This document shows, one piece after another, positions 51,881-62,317 of a stretch of DNA of 64,000 nt (position 1 is the first letter of the stretch; each line of letters opens with the position of its first letter). The notes beneath the pieces are model-generated. The model worked only from the letters and a program-made list of their open reading frames with translations. It was not told the DNA's origin and made no database searches. The DNA comes from Culturomica sp. (GTDB lineage: Bacteria; Bacteroidota; Bacteroidia; Bacteroidales; Marinifilaceae), in the NCBI GenBank assembly GCA_031262745.1, contig JAISHE010000065.1, positions 23,405 through 87,404 on the forward strand, in the 5' to 3' direction. Both the position numbers and the translations under genes were made by a program.

Positions 51881-53893
51881 ATGTTAAAGTGTTTAACGAC
51901 AATTCTTATCGCTCTACTCTGTTGCCTGAGTTGTGTGCTCAGGGCACAAACTGATGATGGTGTGCAATCTCGTGAGAAGACAAAGGTTGATACTTTGCAA
52001 GAGGTAATTGTTACTGAAAAGCGTAGAGCAAACACTGTGAGGATTGCCCAACCGCTGCAAGTTGTGAGCAAAGAAGAGATTGCTGCATACGGCTATGGCG
52101 GTGTGGCGGATGCGGTACGTAGATTTTCCGGTGTCGCAGTGAAAGATTACGGCGGGATAGGCGGTTTGAAAACAGTTTCCATACGTGGTTTCGACCCTAA
52201 TCATACTGCCGTGAGTTATGACGGTGTTGTTGTGGGCAACACACAGGCAGGGCAAGTGGACATAAGCAGGTTTTCGCTGGAAAATATAGGTGAACTTTCG
52301 CTGTCGATAGGACAGGAAAGCGATATATTCCAGTCGGCACGCATGTTGTCGGCAGCAGGTGTTCTCAATTTAAAGACGGAGCAACCGGATTTCTTATCGG
52401 GCAGCAAAGAGGCATTACGGGCAAAAATTGCAACGGCTTCATTCGGGATCGTTAATCCGTCATTGCGTTATGCACGGAAGCTTGGCAAACGTTCTGCTTT
52501 TTGGGTGGATGCCACATATTTGAGAGCAGACGGCACATATCCGTTTCGACTGAAAAACGGAAATATCACGACCAAAGAAAAACGTTACAACTCCGATGTG
52601 GAAAGTTATTTTTCAGAGGCAAATTACCTTTATCAACGGAATGACAGTAATGATTTTCGATTGAAGGTGTACTATTTCAATTCGGAAAGAGGTTTGCCGG
52701 GTAATGTGATACTCTATAATTCCGATAATAAAGAGCGACTTTGGGATAAGAATTTCTTCACACAAGCCGAATGGCAAAATAAGTTATCACCTCTGTTTTC
52801 GCTGAAAGCTCAAGCAAAGTACACATATTCGCGGAGCAAGTACAGAGATGAAAATCAACGCTACGAAACCGGCGAACAGACGGATAAGCACCGGCAGAAT
52901 GAAATGTATACTTCCGTTGCTTTGCTCGCTGCTTTTTCTCGCAGCTTGTCTGCTTCCGTGTCAGCCGATGTTGCGGTAAACACTCTAAAAAGCGACATTC
53001 CGGATGCTCTCGATCCCACTCGCTACACAACTTGGGGAGCCGTTGCCGCAAAGTACACCGCAACATATTTAACTTTAACAGGCAATCTTCTCGCCACCTA
53101 CATTTCGGAAAGTTCCGATAAAAGCGAAGTAGCTGCCGACAGACATAAACTATCCCCTTCGCTCGCGATGGTGCTTAGTCCGTGGCGAGATGTCAATCTT
53201 AATTTTCGATTCCTTTATAAAAGTACTTACCGCAATCCCACTTTCAACGATCTTTATTATTTGCGTGTCGGTAACCGAAATTTGCAACCCGAATCCGCCG
53301 ACGAATATAATCTGGGTATAACGTGGTCGGGAGCACTGTCTTTCGTAAAGTATTGTCGCATCACTGCGGACGCTTACAGAAATAATGTTAAAAATAAAAT
53401 TGTGGCTTTGCCGACAACCTACGTTTGGAAGATGATTAATATGGGGAAAGTGAGAATCGAAGGAATTGACGTTACCGGTGCCGCTGAAATACCGTTGACC
53501 GAAAAAATATCATTAAACCTTTCGGGCGGTTACACTTTTCAAAAAGCTGTTGACGTTACTGACCCCACATCCAAAACATATAAAAATCAAATACCATATT
53601 CGCCCAAACACAGCTACAACGGTGGAATACTTGTAGCCACGCCTTTATGCAATGTGGCATACACATTTATAGGAGTGAGCCGTCGCTACGTGTTGCCCCA
53701 AAATACGGAAGCAAATATGGTTAACGGCTACACGGAACATAGCCTCTCCGCCCATAAAGAGTTTACTTATGCCGGCTGCAACCTACGTTTGCAAGGTGAA
53801 TTGATAAATTTCACCGATGAACAATATGATGTGATAAAATATTATCCAATGCCCGGTCGCTCATTTAGATTATCTTTAACCATAAACTATTAA
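51881..53893 (+). CDS. btuB: TonB-dependent cobalamin receptor, BtuB-like
   Basis: The protein has 670 residues from ATG 51881, where the signal peptide begins (LTTILIALLCCLSCVLRA, then Q). An earlier in-frame ATG at 51854 adds nine residues. TonB box LQEVIVTEKR is followed by a plug (about 55-160, VRRFSGVAVKDYGGIGGLKT, VSIRGFDPNHTAVSYDGVVV) and a 22-strand barrel ending FRLSLTINY. Substrate is inferred from the riboswitch and the following B12 transport genes. First gene of a five-gene operon. Confidence 0.9.
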   Translation: MLKCLTTILIALLCCLSCVLRAQTDDGVQSREKTKVDTLQEVIVTEKRRANTVRIAQPLQVVSKEEIAAYGYGGVADAVRRFSGVAVKDYGGIGGLKTVSIRGFDPNHTAVSYDGVVVGNTQAGQVDISRFSLENIGELSLSIGQESDIFQSARMLSAAGVLNLKTEQPDFLSGSKEALRAKIATASFGIVNPSLRYARKLGKRSAFWVDATYLRADGTYPFRLKNGNITTKEKRYNSDVESYFSEANYLYQRNDSNDFRLKVYYFNSERGLPGNVILYNSDNKERLWDKNFFTQAEWQNKLSPLFSLKAQAKYTYSRSKYRDENQRYETGEQTDKHRQNEMYTSVALLAAFSRSLSASVSADVAVNTLKSDIPDALDPTRYTTWGAVAAKYTATYLTLTGNLLATYISESSDKSEVAADRHKLSPSLAMVLSPWRDVNLNFRFLYKSTYRNPTFNDLYYLRVGNRNLQPESADEYNLGITWSGALSFVKYCRITADAYRNNVKNKIVALPTTYVWKMINMGKVRIEGIDVTGAAEIPLTEKISLNLSGGYTFQKAVDVTDPTSKTYKNQIPYSPKHSYNGGILVATPLCNVAYTFIGVSRRYVLPQNTEANMVNGYTEHSLSAHKEFTYAGCNLRLQGELINFTDEQYDVIKYYPMPGRSFRLSLTINY

Positions 53894-53899
53894 ATAACT

Positions 53900-54994
53900 A
53901 TGAAAACAAAACACCTTTTTAGATTGATTTTACCTTTGATTGTGTCATCCGCATTATTTTTATCATGTTCTAATGATAACGACGATGATTTGGACGATAG
54001 CGGTTCGTTAATTGACTTACCGTCGGAACGAACATTTATCCTGAACGAAGGCTCTTGGGGTGGTAACAACTCCAACTTAACATTCTACTCTCCCGAAACC
54101 GGAGAAGAAATAATCTCCGATATTTATTACACTCAAAACGGCAAACTGCTGGGCGACTTGGGGCAGGATATTATTTCTTACAATAAAGACATGTATATAA
54201 CAGTTGCCGCCTCAAAACGTTTGGTGAAATTAAATTCTGCCGGAGTGGAAACGGCAAGTCTTTCGATACCGGCAAAATTCGGCGATCCGAGATATTTGGC
54301 AGCCGACGATTCTAAAATTTACCTCACTGTCTACGGAAATCCCGGATACGTTTTGAAAATCAACTCCACTGATTTGTCAATTGAAGACTCCGTTGCTGTT
54401 GGCTACAATCCCGAAAATATTGCATATTCCGATGATAAACTCTACGTTTCCAACACCGGATACGGTAGTGGCAACACAGTGGCGGTTATTAATACAAAAA
54501 CTTTTAAACTTATCGAAAATGTGGAAGTGCTGATAAATCCGAATAAAATTATAGAAACGGATGACGACCTTTATGTGATTTCCTACGGAGCATACAATTC
54601 CGACACTTGGGGTTTTGATGATATGTTGGTGCAGAAAATAGATGAAGACACCCACGTCGTAACCGATTTGGGTGTGAAAGCATCGCTCATCGCCGGTTAT
54701 AAAAACACTGTCTACGGAATATATAACACAACTCCTCTCGTGAAATTTTTTACATATAACACGAAGACAAGGCAAGTGAGCGAAGATCGTTTTTTGGATT
54801 TTACGGAAACTCCGGAGTTGACCGCTGCCACTTTCTACATGCTCAGCATAAATCCCTACAACGGAGATATATACGTATCCACCACCGACTACTCCACAAA
54901 CGGAGATGTCTACCATTTTCGCAACGACGGCAGTTTTATAAAGAAATTTGAAAGTGGCGGCATTAATCCTAACAATGCGGTATTTTTTAAATGA
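53900..54994 (+). CDS. Surface lipoprotein with beta-propeller (DUF5074), BtuG-like
   Basis: The 364-residue protein has lipoprotein Cys23 (LFLSC) followed by an acidic run SNDNDDDLDD, the surface-export signal of Bacteroidota. The body is made of YncE-like propeller blades, for example VAVINTKTFKLIENVEVLIN and KIYLTVYGNPGYVLKINSTD. BtuG proteins sit on BtuB as a lid and bind cobalamin very tightly. Position directly after btuB (6 bases) and the fold support that role. The start of btuF overlaps its stop. Confidence 0.8.
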   Translation: MKTKHLFRLILPLIVSSALFLSCSNDNDDDLDDSGSLIDLPSERTFILNEGSWGGNNSNLTFYSPETGEEIISDIYYTQNGKLLGDLGQDIISYNKDMYITVAASKRLVKLNSAGVETASLSIPAKFGDPRYLAADDSKIYLTVYGNPGYVLKINSTDLSIEDSVAVGYNPENIAYSDDKLYVSNTGYGSGNTVAVINTKTFKLIENVEVLINPNKIIETDDDLYVISYGAYNSDTWGFDDMLVQKIDEDTHVVTDLGVKASLIAGYKNTVYGIYNTTPLVKFFTYNTKTRQVSEDRFLDFTETPELTAATFYMLSINPYNGDIYVSTTDYSTNGDVYHFRNDGSFIKKFESGGINPNNAVFFK

Positions 54995-56109
54995 AAACAA
55001 TTAGCCTTATTATATTAGTATTGATATTAACATCCGTATCATGCCGACAAAAACAGTCGTTGCATGATGCGGGCAATCAAGGCTATGAAGTGCGTTATGC
55101 TACGGGCTATACTGTGAAACGCCATGCCGACTACACGGAAGTTAACGTGCGAGACCCTTGGGACACTCTTAAATATTTGCAACGCTACGTGCTTATTCAG
55201 CGCGAAAAACCTGTACCTACGCTGCTACCGGAGGGCACAGTTGTAAAAGTACCGCTACGAAAAGTTGCCGTAGCTGCCGCCGTTCATTGCTCCATACTCG
55301 AAATGCTCGGACTTGGCGAAACCATTACGGGCGTTTGCGAATCCCGCTATATACGCATAGAAGCAATTCATCAAGGCATTAAGGAAGGAAAAATCATCGA
55401 CATAGGCGAAGCAGCCGCACCGGACGTAGAAAGGTTTGTGGAACTTGCGCCGGATGCAATGATAACTTCTCCTCTAAACAATTCTCCCTACGGAGGATTG
55501 GATAAAACCGGCATACCGCAAATAAAATGTGTCGATTATATGGAAGCATCACCTCTGGGACGTGCGGAATGGATTAGATTTCTCGGTTTGTTCACAGGAA
55601 AAGAACATGTTGCCGATTCTATATTCAATGTCATAGTTGCGGAATATGAAGCAGCACTCAAATTGACTCTTAATGTTGCAAATCATCCGACCGTCATAAC
55701 GGAAAAACGTTACGGCTCCACGTGGTGGGTAGCGGGAGGCAAAAGTTACATTGCAAACATGTTTCGGGATGCGGCAGTTGATTACTATTGGTATGACGAC
55801 AATCATACGGGTTCATTGCCACTCTCTTTTGAAACGGTTTTTGAAAATGCACATAATGCCGATTATTGGCTAATTCGTTATAATCAAAATAAGGATATGA
55901 CTTATTCCGACTTGCAGAATGAGTACATGCCTTACTCTCGTTTTGCAGCCTACCAAAATCGTCGTATCTTTGCATGCAATACGGCTAAAGTTGCCTACTA
56001 CGAAGAAGTTGCCGCGCGTCCCGACTATCTTTTGAAAGATTTTATCAAAATATTTCACCCTCAACTTTTGCCGAATTACGAATTAAGATACTACAAACCA
56101 ATGGAATGA
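54991..56109 (+). CDS. btuF: ABC transporter substrate-binding lipoprotein, BtuF-like
   Basis: The protein has 372 residues with lipoprotein Cys18 (TSVSC). Periplasmic-binding domains of the FecB/BtuF class include VPLRKVAVAAAVHCSILEML, GEAAAPDVERFVELAPDAMI, and WLIRYNQNKDMTYSDLQNEY. It delivers cobalamin to the BtuCD transporter. It overlaps the btuG-like gene and btuC by 4 bases each, showing tight translational coupling. Confidence 0.87.
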   Translation: MKTISLIILVLILTSVSCRQKQSLHDAGNQGYEVRYATGYTVKRHADYTEVNVRDPWDTLKYLQRYVLIQREKPVPTLLPEGTVVKVPLRKVAVAAAVHCSILEMLGLGETITGVCESRYIRIEAIHQGIKEGKIIDIGEAAAPDVERFVELAPDAMITSPLNNSPYGGLDKTGIPQIKCVDYMEASPLGRAEWIRFLGLFTGKEHVADSIFNVIVAEYEAALKLTLNVANHPTVITEKRYGSTWWVAGGKSYIANMFRDAAVDYYWYDDNHTGSLPLSFETVFENAHNADYWLIRYNQNKDMTYSDLQNEYMPYSRFAAYQNRRIFACNTAKVAYYEEVAARPDYLLKDFIKIFHPQLLPNYELRYYKPME

Positions 56110-57143
56110 AACATTCACGTTTTGCCATATTATTGTTACCTCTGTCGTTGATTGTCTGCCTTTTTGCGGCTAATCTTTTTGCAGGCTCCGTGAAAATACC
56201 TGCAAGTTCGGTCATAGACATACTCTTCGGCGGAGAAACGTCTAAAGAAACGTGGCAATACATAGTGCTCTATTCACGTCTTCCGCAAGCGGTTACCGCC
56301 CTATTTGCCGGTGCCGCATTAGCTACGGCAGGATTGATGTTGCAAACCGTTTTTGCAAATCCTCTTGCAGGTCCGTCAATACTCGGTATCGACTCCGGAG
56401 CAAGTTTGGGAGTGGCATTGGTGATGCTGATGTTCGGAGGTACACTCGGAGTGTTCTCCGCCGATTTCGGTATATCCGGTTATTTGTCGGTTATACTCGG
56501 AGCATTTATCGGTTCAATTTTAGTACTTGGAGTGATTATATTTATGTCGACTTTTGTGAGAAGTAATATTATGCTTCTTATAATAGGTATAATGATAGGT
56601 TATTTGACATCATCCGTAGTGTCTTTACTTAGTTTTTTCTCTACGGCAGAAGGCGTATTTTCCTACACAATTTGGGGAATGGGAGATTTCTCCGGTGTGT
56701 CGCTCAGACAATTACCTATATTCTGCACATTCATTGCTATCGGATTATTTGTTGCAGTCATACTGATAAAGCCATTGAATGCACTGTTGTTGGGAGAACG
56801 CTACGCCGCTAATCTCGGTGTGAACGTAAAAAGAATGAGGATTATGCTTTTGATTGCCACAGGTATTTTAATTTCCGTTACCACTGCTTTTTGCGGTCCT
56901 ATAGCTTTTATAGGTTTAACCGTGCCACACATTGCGAGATTGCTACTCGGCACCTCAAATCACAATTTGCTTCTGCCTTTGACGCTCCTTATAGGTTCTA
57001 CTATTGCGCTGTTGTGTAATTTGATAAGTGTCTTACCGGCTGCAACGGGCATGATACCGTTGAATGCAATTACACCTGTGCTCGGTGCACCGGTGATTAT
57101 ATACGTCATTGTTAACCGTAACAAAATACAATACTTCAATTGA
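56106..57143 (+). CDS. btuC: FecCD-type ABC permease, BtuC-like
   Basis: This 345-residue inner-membrane protein has about ten helices. Family motifs: YSRLPQAVTALFAGAALATA, GLMLQTVFANPLAGPSILGI and FCGPIAFIGLTVPHIARLLL, the last being the coupling region to the ATPase. Part of the B12 operon. Four-base overlaps are at both ends. Confidence 0.93.
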   Translation: MKHSRFAILLLPLSLIVCLFAANLFAGSVKIPASSVIDILFGGETSKETWQYIVLYSRLPQAVTALFAGAALATAGLMLQTVFANPLAGPSILGIDSGASLGVALVMLMFGGTLGVFSADFGISGYLSVILGAFIGSILVLGVIIFMSTFVRSNIMLLIIGIMIGYLTSSVVSLLSFFSTAEGVFSYTIWGMGDFSGVSLRQLPIFCTFIAIGLFVAVILIKPLNALLLGERYAANLGVNVKRMRIMLLIATGILISVTTAFCGPIAFIGLTVPHIARLLLGTSNHNLLLPLTLLIGSTIALLCNLISVLPAATGMIPLNAITPVLGAPVIIYVIVNRNKIQYFN

Positions 57144-58120
57144 TTACCGCTGAGAACTTAACAATCGGTTACCTGCCCAACAAACGGAGAAACAAAATTG
57201 TTCACCGCAATCTCTGCTTTTCTCTTGAAACCGGCGAACTAACATGCCTTTTGGGTGCAAACGGCACCGGTAAGTCCACACTTCTGAAAACCATAAGCGG
57301 TTTACTCCCGCCTCTCGCCGGTTCATTAACTATTGACGGTAGAGATTTATCAAGTTTCACAACGCATGAACTTGCAAAAATCTTTGCTCTTGTACTCACG
57401 GATAAAACTATGGCAGGCGGTTTGAAAGTCATTGATATGGTATCAATGGGACGTTACCCGCACACCGGTTTTTTCGGCAGATTAAATTCCGGCGACCATG
57501 AAATTGTAGAAAATGCCATGAGCATGGTCGGTATAAGCGATAAAGCCTATTCATACGTTTCGGAACTTTCCGACGGAGCACGGCAAAAAGTGATGATAGC
57601 AAAGGCACTCGCTCAGGAATGTCCCGTTATGATTTTGGACGAACCTACGGCTTATTTGGATATAACCGGCAGGATTGAATTGATGAATTTGCTCCACAGT
57701 TTGGCAAATAAACAAAATAAAACTGTGCTGATTTCCACTCACGATGTGGAGCAGGCTTTAATGTTGGGTGACCGATTGTGGCTACTTTCGGATGAGAATT
57801 CTTTGCAAAGCGGTAGCACTGAAGATATGGTGCTTTCCGGCGGTATGGATAACTTTTTTGCAATAGGAAGCATCAAGTTTGATCGTAGTAACGGCTCGTT
57901 CCGTCCCCAATATTTCTATTCTCAAAAAGCGTTTGTCGAGGCACCAGAAGATTTGATGTTTTGGACAAAAAACATGCTTATACGCAATGGTTACACCACC
58001 ACCTTAAATAAATCCGAAGCATCTATCGACGTCAAAATAATATCCCCGACGGAAATCTTTGCCGACGGCACATTGCTCACTTCCTTTGCCGATTTGAAAC
58101 ATAAGCTTGAAAACAGGTAA
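57140..58120 (+). CDS. btuD: ABC transporter ATPase, BtuD-like, with C-terminal extension
   Basis: The protein has 326 residues. It starts at TTG 57140, which overlaps the btuC stop (TTGA). No in-frame ATG fits. Walker A GANGTGKST, signature LSDGARQ and Walker B VMILDEPTAYLD are present with the H-loop STHDVEQ. The ATPase proper ends near residue 245. A further 80 residues follow (FRPQYFYSQKAFVEAPEDLM to the end) that I do not recognise from BtuD and may be regulatory. Last gene of the operon. Confidence 0.88.
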   Translation: MITAENLTIGYLPNKRRNKIVHRNLCFSLETGELTCLLGANGTGKSTLLKTISGLLPPLAGSLTIDGRDLSSFTTHELAKIFALVLTDKTMAGGLKVIDMVSMGRYPHTGFFGRLNSGDHEIVENAMSMVGISDKAYSYVSELSDGARQKVMIAKALAQECPVMILDEPTAYLDITGRIELMNLLHSLANKQNKTVLISTHDVEQALMLGDRLWLLSDENSLQSGSTEDMVLSGGMDNFFAIGSIKFDRSNGSFRPQYFYSQKAFVEAPEDLMFWTKNMLIRNGYTTTLNKSEASIDVKIISPTEIFADGTLLTSFADLKHKLENR

Positions 58121-58142
58121 TTTCTGACATGTTGGCACATTC

Positions 58143-58174
58143 GTTGTTATTGGCAAACTTTTTGCGTAGTTTTG
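58143..58174 (+). promoter_or_regulatory. Bacteroidota promoter of grpE-dnaJ
   Basis: GTTG (58143-58146), a 20-base spacer and TAGTTTTG (58167-58174) fit the consensus. The grpE ATG follows at 58219. Confidence 0.6.
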
Positions 58175-58218
58175 CATGCGCATTCGGAAATTATGTTGAA
58201 TAATTAAAATACGAAGAT

Positions 58219-58749
58219 ATGTTTGATGAAGAAAACAACCTTAATGAAGAAACCACTAATCTTAATAATAACGAAATCGTGGATGAAACGGTAGATAATC
58301 AGAATAATAGTGGAGTTAACGAACAACTTGCCGCATTGAATGATAAATATCTGCGACTTTCGGCGGAGTTTGACAACTATCGCAAACGCACTTTGAAAGA
58401 AAAGGCAGACATGTTGAAAAATGCCGGAGAAGATGTTTTGTCAAAGATTTTGCCCGTCATGGATAACTTTGAAAGAGCTTTGGACAGCATAGAGAAATCA
58501 AATGACATTGATGCCGTCCGCAAAGGTATAGAATTGATATACGGTAGTTTCAAGGATTTTCTGGCTCAAAACGGAGTACAGGAAATTGCATGTACCAATG
58601 AAGAATTTGACGCCGATGTACATGAAGCTGTTACCAAGATTCCGGTAGCTACCGACGATTTACGCGGCAAAGTGGTGGACTGCATACAAAAAGGATACAC
58701 CTTGAACGGCAAGGTTATTCGTTTCCCAAAAGTTGTTGTAGGAGAGTAA
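58219..58749 (+). CDS. grpE: Nucleotide exchange factor GrpE
   Basis: The protein has 176 residues. An acidic, Asn-rich N-terminus is followed by a long helix and the GrpE core: LSAEFDNYRKRTLKEKADML, ILPVMDNFERALDS, and C-terminal GKVVDCIQKGYTLNGKVIRF. It releases ADP from DnaK. It precedes dnaJ by 17 bases. dnaK itself is not in the window. Confidence 0.96.
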   Translation: MFDEENNLNEETTNLNNNEIVDETVDNQNNSGVNEQLAALNDKYLRLSAEFDNYRKRTLKEKADMLKNAGEDVLSKILPVMDNFERALDSIEKSNDIDAVRKGIELIYGSFKDFLAQNGVQEIACTNEEFDADVHEAVTKIPVATDDLRGKVVDCIQKGYTLNGKVIRFPKVVVGE

Positions 58750-58766
58750 TTTAACTAAAGTAGAAA

Positions 58767-59969
58767 ATGGCTGAGAAAAGAGACTATTACGAGGTTTTGG
58801 AAGTTACAAAAACCGCCACAGTCGAAGAAATTAAAAAAGCTTATCGCAAAAAAGCTATACAATATCACCCCGACAAAAATCCCGATAATAAAGAAGCTGA
58901 AGAAAAGTTTAAAGAAGCTGCGGAGGCTTATTACATATTGAGCGATGTAGAGAAACGGCAACGCTACGACCGTTTCGGACATGCCGGAGTGGGCGGTGCA
59001 AACGGAGGAGGAAGCGGCGGTTTCGGAGGTATGTCTATGGAAGATATATTTGCCAACTTAGGAGACATACTCGAAGGTTTCAATATCGGGGGCGCACAGT
59101 TTCGCGGCTTTCGTGGTGGATTCGGCGGTTTCAGCGGTTTCTCCGGCGGACAGCAAGGACAATCGCAACGCATTGTAACCAAAGGAAGCAATATCAGAAT
59201 AAAAGTCAAGCTAACTTTGGAAGAAATTGCCGCAGGTGTTGAGAAGAAAGTGAAGGTTAAAAAATACGTTGCCGACGAAACTTGTAAAGGAACGGGCGCA
59301 AAGGACGGTACGTCTTTCTCCGTATGTTCCACATGTCACGGGAGCGGCGAAATTACCACAGTTCAAAATAATCTCTTCGGTCGATATCAAACCACAACTA
59401 TTTGTCCCACGTGTGGAGGTTCAAAAAGAATCATAAATGAAAAATGTGCCCACTGCAACGGAGAAGGCGTAACACTTTCGGAAGAAGTGATTACCTTAAA
59501 TATACCCGCAGGCGTGCAGGACGGTTTGCAATTGGCATTCGGCGGCAAAGGTAATGCAGCCCGCAGAGGAGGCGTAAACGGCGATTTGATTGTGCTCGTA
59601 GAAGAAATAGAGCACAAAGATTTGATAAGAGAAGATGACGACTTGCTATATAATGCGTTCATCAGTTATCCGGATGCGGTGTTGGGTACAACAATAGAAA
59701 TACCCACTTTGGAGGGCAGTACAAAACTTAAAATAGATGCGGGTACACAGTCCGGACGTGTTTTGCGACTTAAAGGCAAAGGTATTCCGAATCTCAACGG
59801 CTACGGCAAGGGTGATCTACTTACAAGAATCAACGTTTGGGTGCCGAAAACGCTTTCAAAAGAAGACAAAAAAACCGTTGAAGCCTTGCGTGATTGCGAG
59901 TCTTTACAACCCAAAGAGGTAGACAAAAAAGAAGGATTCTTTCAAAAAGTGAAAGACATCTTTAACTAA
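58767..59969 (+). CDS. dnaJ: Chaperone DnaJ with one Cys missing from the first zinc motif
   Basis: The protein has 400 residues. The J domain has [20 protein letters not shown] and HPD. A Gly/Phe-rich linker follows, then the zinc region and C-terminal beta domains. Zinc motifs are [16 protein letters not shown] and CAHCNGEG. The first motif, near 59271-59300, reads DETCKGTG where CxxCxGxG is expected, so the first Cys is Asp. This leaves zinc centre I with three Cys. Its stop overlaps the stop of yifB on the other strand by 3-4 bases. Confidence 0.95.
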   Translation: MAEKRDYYEVLEVTKTATVEEIKKAYRKKAIQYHPDKNPDNKEAEEKFKEAAEAYYILSDVEKRQRYDRFGHAGVGGANGGGSGGFGGMSMEDIFANLGDILEGFNIGGAQFRGFRGGFGGFSGFSGGQQGQSQRIVTKGSNIRIKVKLTLEEIAAGVEKKVKVKKYVADETCKGTGAKDGTSFSVCSTCHGSGEITTVQNNLFGRYQTTTICPTCGGSKRIINEKCAHCNGEGVTLSEEVITLNIPAGVQDGLQLAFGGKGNAARRGGVNGDLIVLVEEIEHKDLIREDDDLLYNAFISYPDAVLGTTIEIPTLEGSTKLKIDAGTQSGRVLRLKGKGIPNLNGYGKGDLLTRINVWVPKTLSKEDKKTVEALRDCESLQPKEVDKKEGFFQKVKDIFN

Positions 59970-61501
59970 TGTCCCCAATTTTCTTTGTCGAGAGTGCGAT
60001 AATGAATAGCTTCGGCTATATGCTTAATCGTAATCTCTTTTTCACCGGCGAGGTCGGCAATCGTCCTTGAAAGTTTTATAATTCTGTCATAAGCCCTTGC
60101 GGAAAGTCCGAACTTCTGCATAGCAATTTTAAGCATGTTCAAACATTCTTTGTTCAATTGGCAGAATTCCTTCAAGTGAGATGATTCCATCTGTGCATTA
60201 CAGTGGATACCGCTAAGACGTTTGAAACGTTCCGTTTGGATATTTCTTGCACTTATCACTCTTTTGCGAATATCTTCGCTCTTTTCGGATTCCACAAGAC
60301 CGGTTATTTTCTCCATTTCAACGGGCACAACCTCAATGTGCATATCTATTCTATCCAAAAGAGGTCCTGAAATGCGCGACATATATTTTAGCACAGAGCC
60401 GGGAGGACATGTACATTCTTTGGTAGGATGATTATAGTAGCCGCAGGGACAAGGATTCATAGAAGCCACCAGCATAAAATTCGCCGGATAATCGACGCTG
60501 AACTTTGAACGGCTTATCGTTATGCGACGGTCTTCAAGCGGTTGGCGCATCACTTCGAGTACCGACCGTTTAAATTCCGGTAGTTCATCGAGAAAAAGTA
60601 CCCCGTTGCAAGCTAAGGAAATCTCTCCGGGTCGAGGGAAAGTTCCACCTCCGATAAGTGCAATATCGGAAATAGTGTGATGAGGTGAACGGAAAGGTCG
60701 TTCGATTACAAGCGCAGTGTTTTTAAGGAGTTTACCGGCTACAGAGTGGATTTTCGTAGTTTCAAGTGATTCTTCAATTGTCATAGGAGGAAGAATACCG
60801 GACAAACGTTGTGCCATCATGGTTTTACCGCTTCCGGGTGAACCGACCATTAAAAGATTGTGAGAACCGGCAGCAGCAATCTCCATTGCACGTTTCACAT
60901 TTTCCTGTCCTTTCACGTCTTTGAAATCAAGTTTACTGAAGTGGGAAAGCGGATAATTCTCATCGCTTTTAAACACGGTCGGTTTCACGTCAATGCGCTT
61001 TCTTAGAAAATCAACCACTTCCGAAAGGTGGGAAAACCCGAATACTTTGAGATTTTCCACCACCGCTGCTTCATTTGCATTTTCTTTGGGCAGGATAAAT
61101 CGTTTAAATCCTTCCTGACTTGCATTGATTGCAATCGGCAGCACTCCTTTCACCGGTAGCAACGTGCCGTCCAACGAAAGTTCTCCCATAATCACGTAGT
61201 CTTCAAGCCCTTCAAAAGGCAATTCTTCATTTGATGCCATGATGCCCACGGCAAGCGGTAGGTCGTAAGAGGAACCCTCTTTTTTCACATCCGCCGGTGC
61301 CATGTTGATAATGATGCGTTTACCCGGAATACGGGAATGTATGACCCGCAAAGCGGAATCAATGCGCTGTTGACTTTCACGAATTGTATTGTCGGGAAGT
61401 CCAACAATTATAAACTTAGCACCGGAAAGGATGTTTACTTCGATTGTAACGGTGAGTGCCTCAATCCCGTTCACTGCACCGCCGAAAATTTTTACAAGCA
61501 T
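59966..61501 (-). CDS. YifB-family Mg chelatase-like AAA ATPase (ComM-like)
   Basis: The protein has 511 residues. The N-terminal domain (1-180) starts [20 protein letters not shown] and has [16 protein letters not shown]. The AAA domain has Walker [32 protein letters not shown] and Walker [20 protein letters not shown] and ECTCPPG are Cys pairs typical of the family. The C-terminal Mg-chelatase domain is [20 protein letters not shown]. ComM relatives act as branch-migration helicases in natural transformation. The role here is untested. Third gene of a minus-strand run after lpxH. Confidence 0.93.
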   Translation of the reverse strand: MLVKIFGGAVNGIEALTVTIEVNILSGAKFIIVGLPDNTIRESQQRIDSALRVIHSRIPGKRIIINMAPADVKKEGSSYDLPLAVGIMASNEELPFEGLEDYVIMGELSLDGTLLPVKGVLPIAINASQEGFKRFILPKENANEAAVVENLKVFGFSHLSEVVDFLRKRIDVKPTVFKSDENYPLSHFSKLDFKDVKGQENVKRAMEIAAAGSHNLLMVGSPGSGKTMMAQRLSGILPPMTIEESLETTKIHSVAGKLLKNTALVIERPFRSPHHTISDIALIGGGTFPRPGEISLACNGVLFLDELPEFKRSVLEVMRQPLEDRRITISRSKFSVDYPANFMLVASMNPCPCGYYNHPTKECTCPPGSVLKYMSRISGPLLDRIDMHIEVVPVEMEKITGLVESEKSEDIRKRVISARNIQTERFKRLSGIHCNAQMESSHLKEFCQLNKECLNMLKIAMQKFGLSARAYDRIIKLSRTIADLAGEKEITIKHIAEAIHYRTLDKENWGH

Positions 61502-61564
61502 ATTATTCTAAATTATATTCAGGCATAATTTAGGGTAATTTTATGAGAAAACGAATTTTAGAAA

Positions 61565-62308
61565 CTAAAAATAATTTTTCAGCTGTAAAGTTTTGCCGTC
61601 AAACACGGCATAAGTGGAGTTGTCGATCCAATCTCCTACATTAGTATAGAGGCTTCCGCCGGAGAGTTCCACCTGTTTGGGTTGATGAATGTGTCCGAAA
61701 ATGAAATAGTCAACGTGATCGCTTTTCAAGTGATTTTCGGCAAATATTTCAATGGGATCGTATTCATTTCCGTTTTTATCGACTTCCATTGAGCGTCTGC
61801 CTTTGTGTTTACGTGAATGTGCCGACCATTTTTGTGCCATTGCAATAGCCAAATCCGGATGTATTAACCGGAAACACTTTTGAAGAAAGCGGTTGTGAAA
61901 GATGCGACGTATAAATAAAAAGCCTTTATCATTTTCGTTGAGACCGTCGCCATGTCCGACATAAAACCTTTTATCGCCGAAAAGGAACTGTTTATGTTCC
62001 TTATAAACAATCATACCTATTTCTTTTTCGAGATAGCCGAAAGTCCAAATGTCGTGATTGCCCGTAAAGAAATAGACTTCTATACCTTTGTCGGTGAATT
62101 CCGCAAGCTTACCGAGCACGCGAGTAAATCCCTTAGGTATTACCTTTTTATATTCAAACCAAAAATCGAAAATATCTCCGAGCAAAAACAGTTTCTCGCA
62201 ATCGTCTTTAATTGAATCCAACCATGCCGTAAATCTTTCTTCTTTTTCGCGGGGATTATCGAAAAGCGGCGAACCTAAATGAGTGTCGGATACAAAATAA
62301 ATGCTCAC
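61565..62308 (-). CDS. lpxH: UDP-2,3-diacylglucosamine diphosphatase, LpxH-like
   Basis: This 247-residue metallophosphoesterase shows the signature blocks SDTHLG, LLGDIFDFWFEYK, GNHDIWTFG, YVGHGDGLN and FGHIHQP. It splits UDP-diacylglucosamine to lipid X in lipid A synthesis. The FEYK and HSRKHKGRRS features fit LpxH rather than general phosphoesterases. It begins 10 bases after the preceding gene's stop, so they are cotranscribed. Confidence 0.9.
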   Translation of the reverse strand: MSIYFVSDTHLGSPLFDNPREKEERFTAWLDSIKDDCEKLFLLGDIFDFWFEYKKVIPKGFTRVLGKLAEFTDKGIEVYFFTGNHDIWTFGYLEKEIGMIVYKEHKQFLFGDKRFYVGHGDGLNENDKGFLFIRRIFHNRFLQKCFRLIHPDLAIAMAQKWSAHSRKHKGRRSMEVDKNGNEYDPIEIFAENHLKSDHVDYFIFGHIHQPKQVELSGGSLYTNVGDWIDNSTYAVFDGKTLQLKNYF

Positions 62309-62317
62309 TTGATGTTT

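Noticed and set aside
54377..55000. 207-codon minus-strand frame opposite the btuG-like gene
   Set aside because: It is a shadow of a well-supported plus-strand lipoprotein gene in a tight operon; its translation is low in recognisable content.
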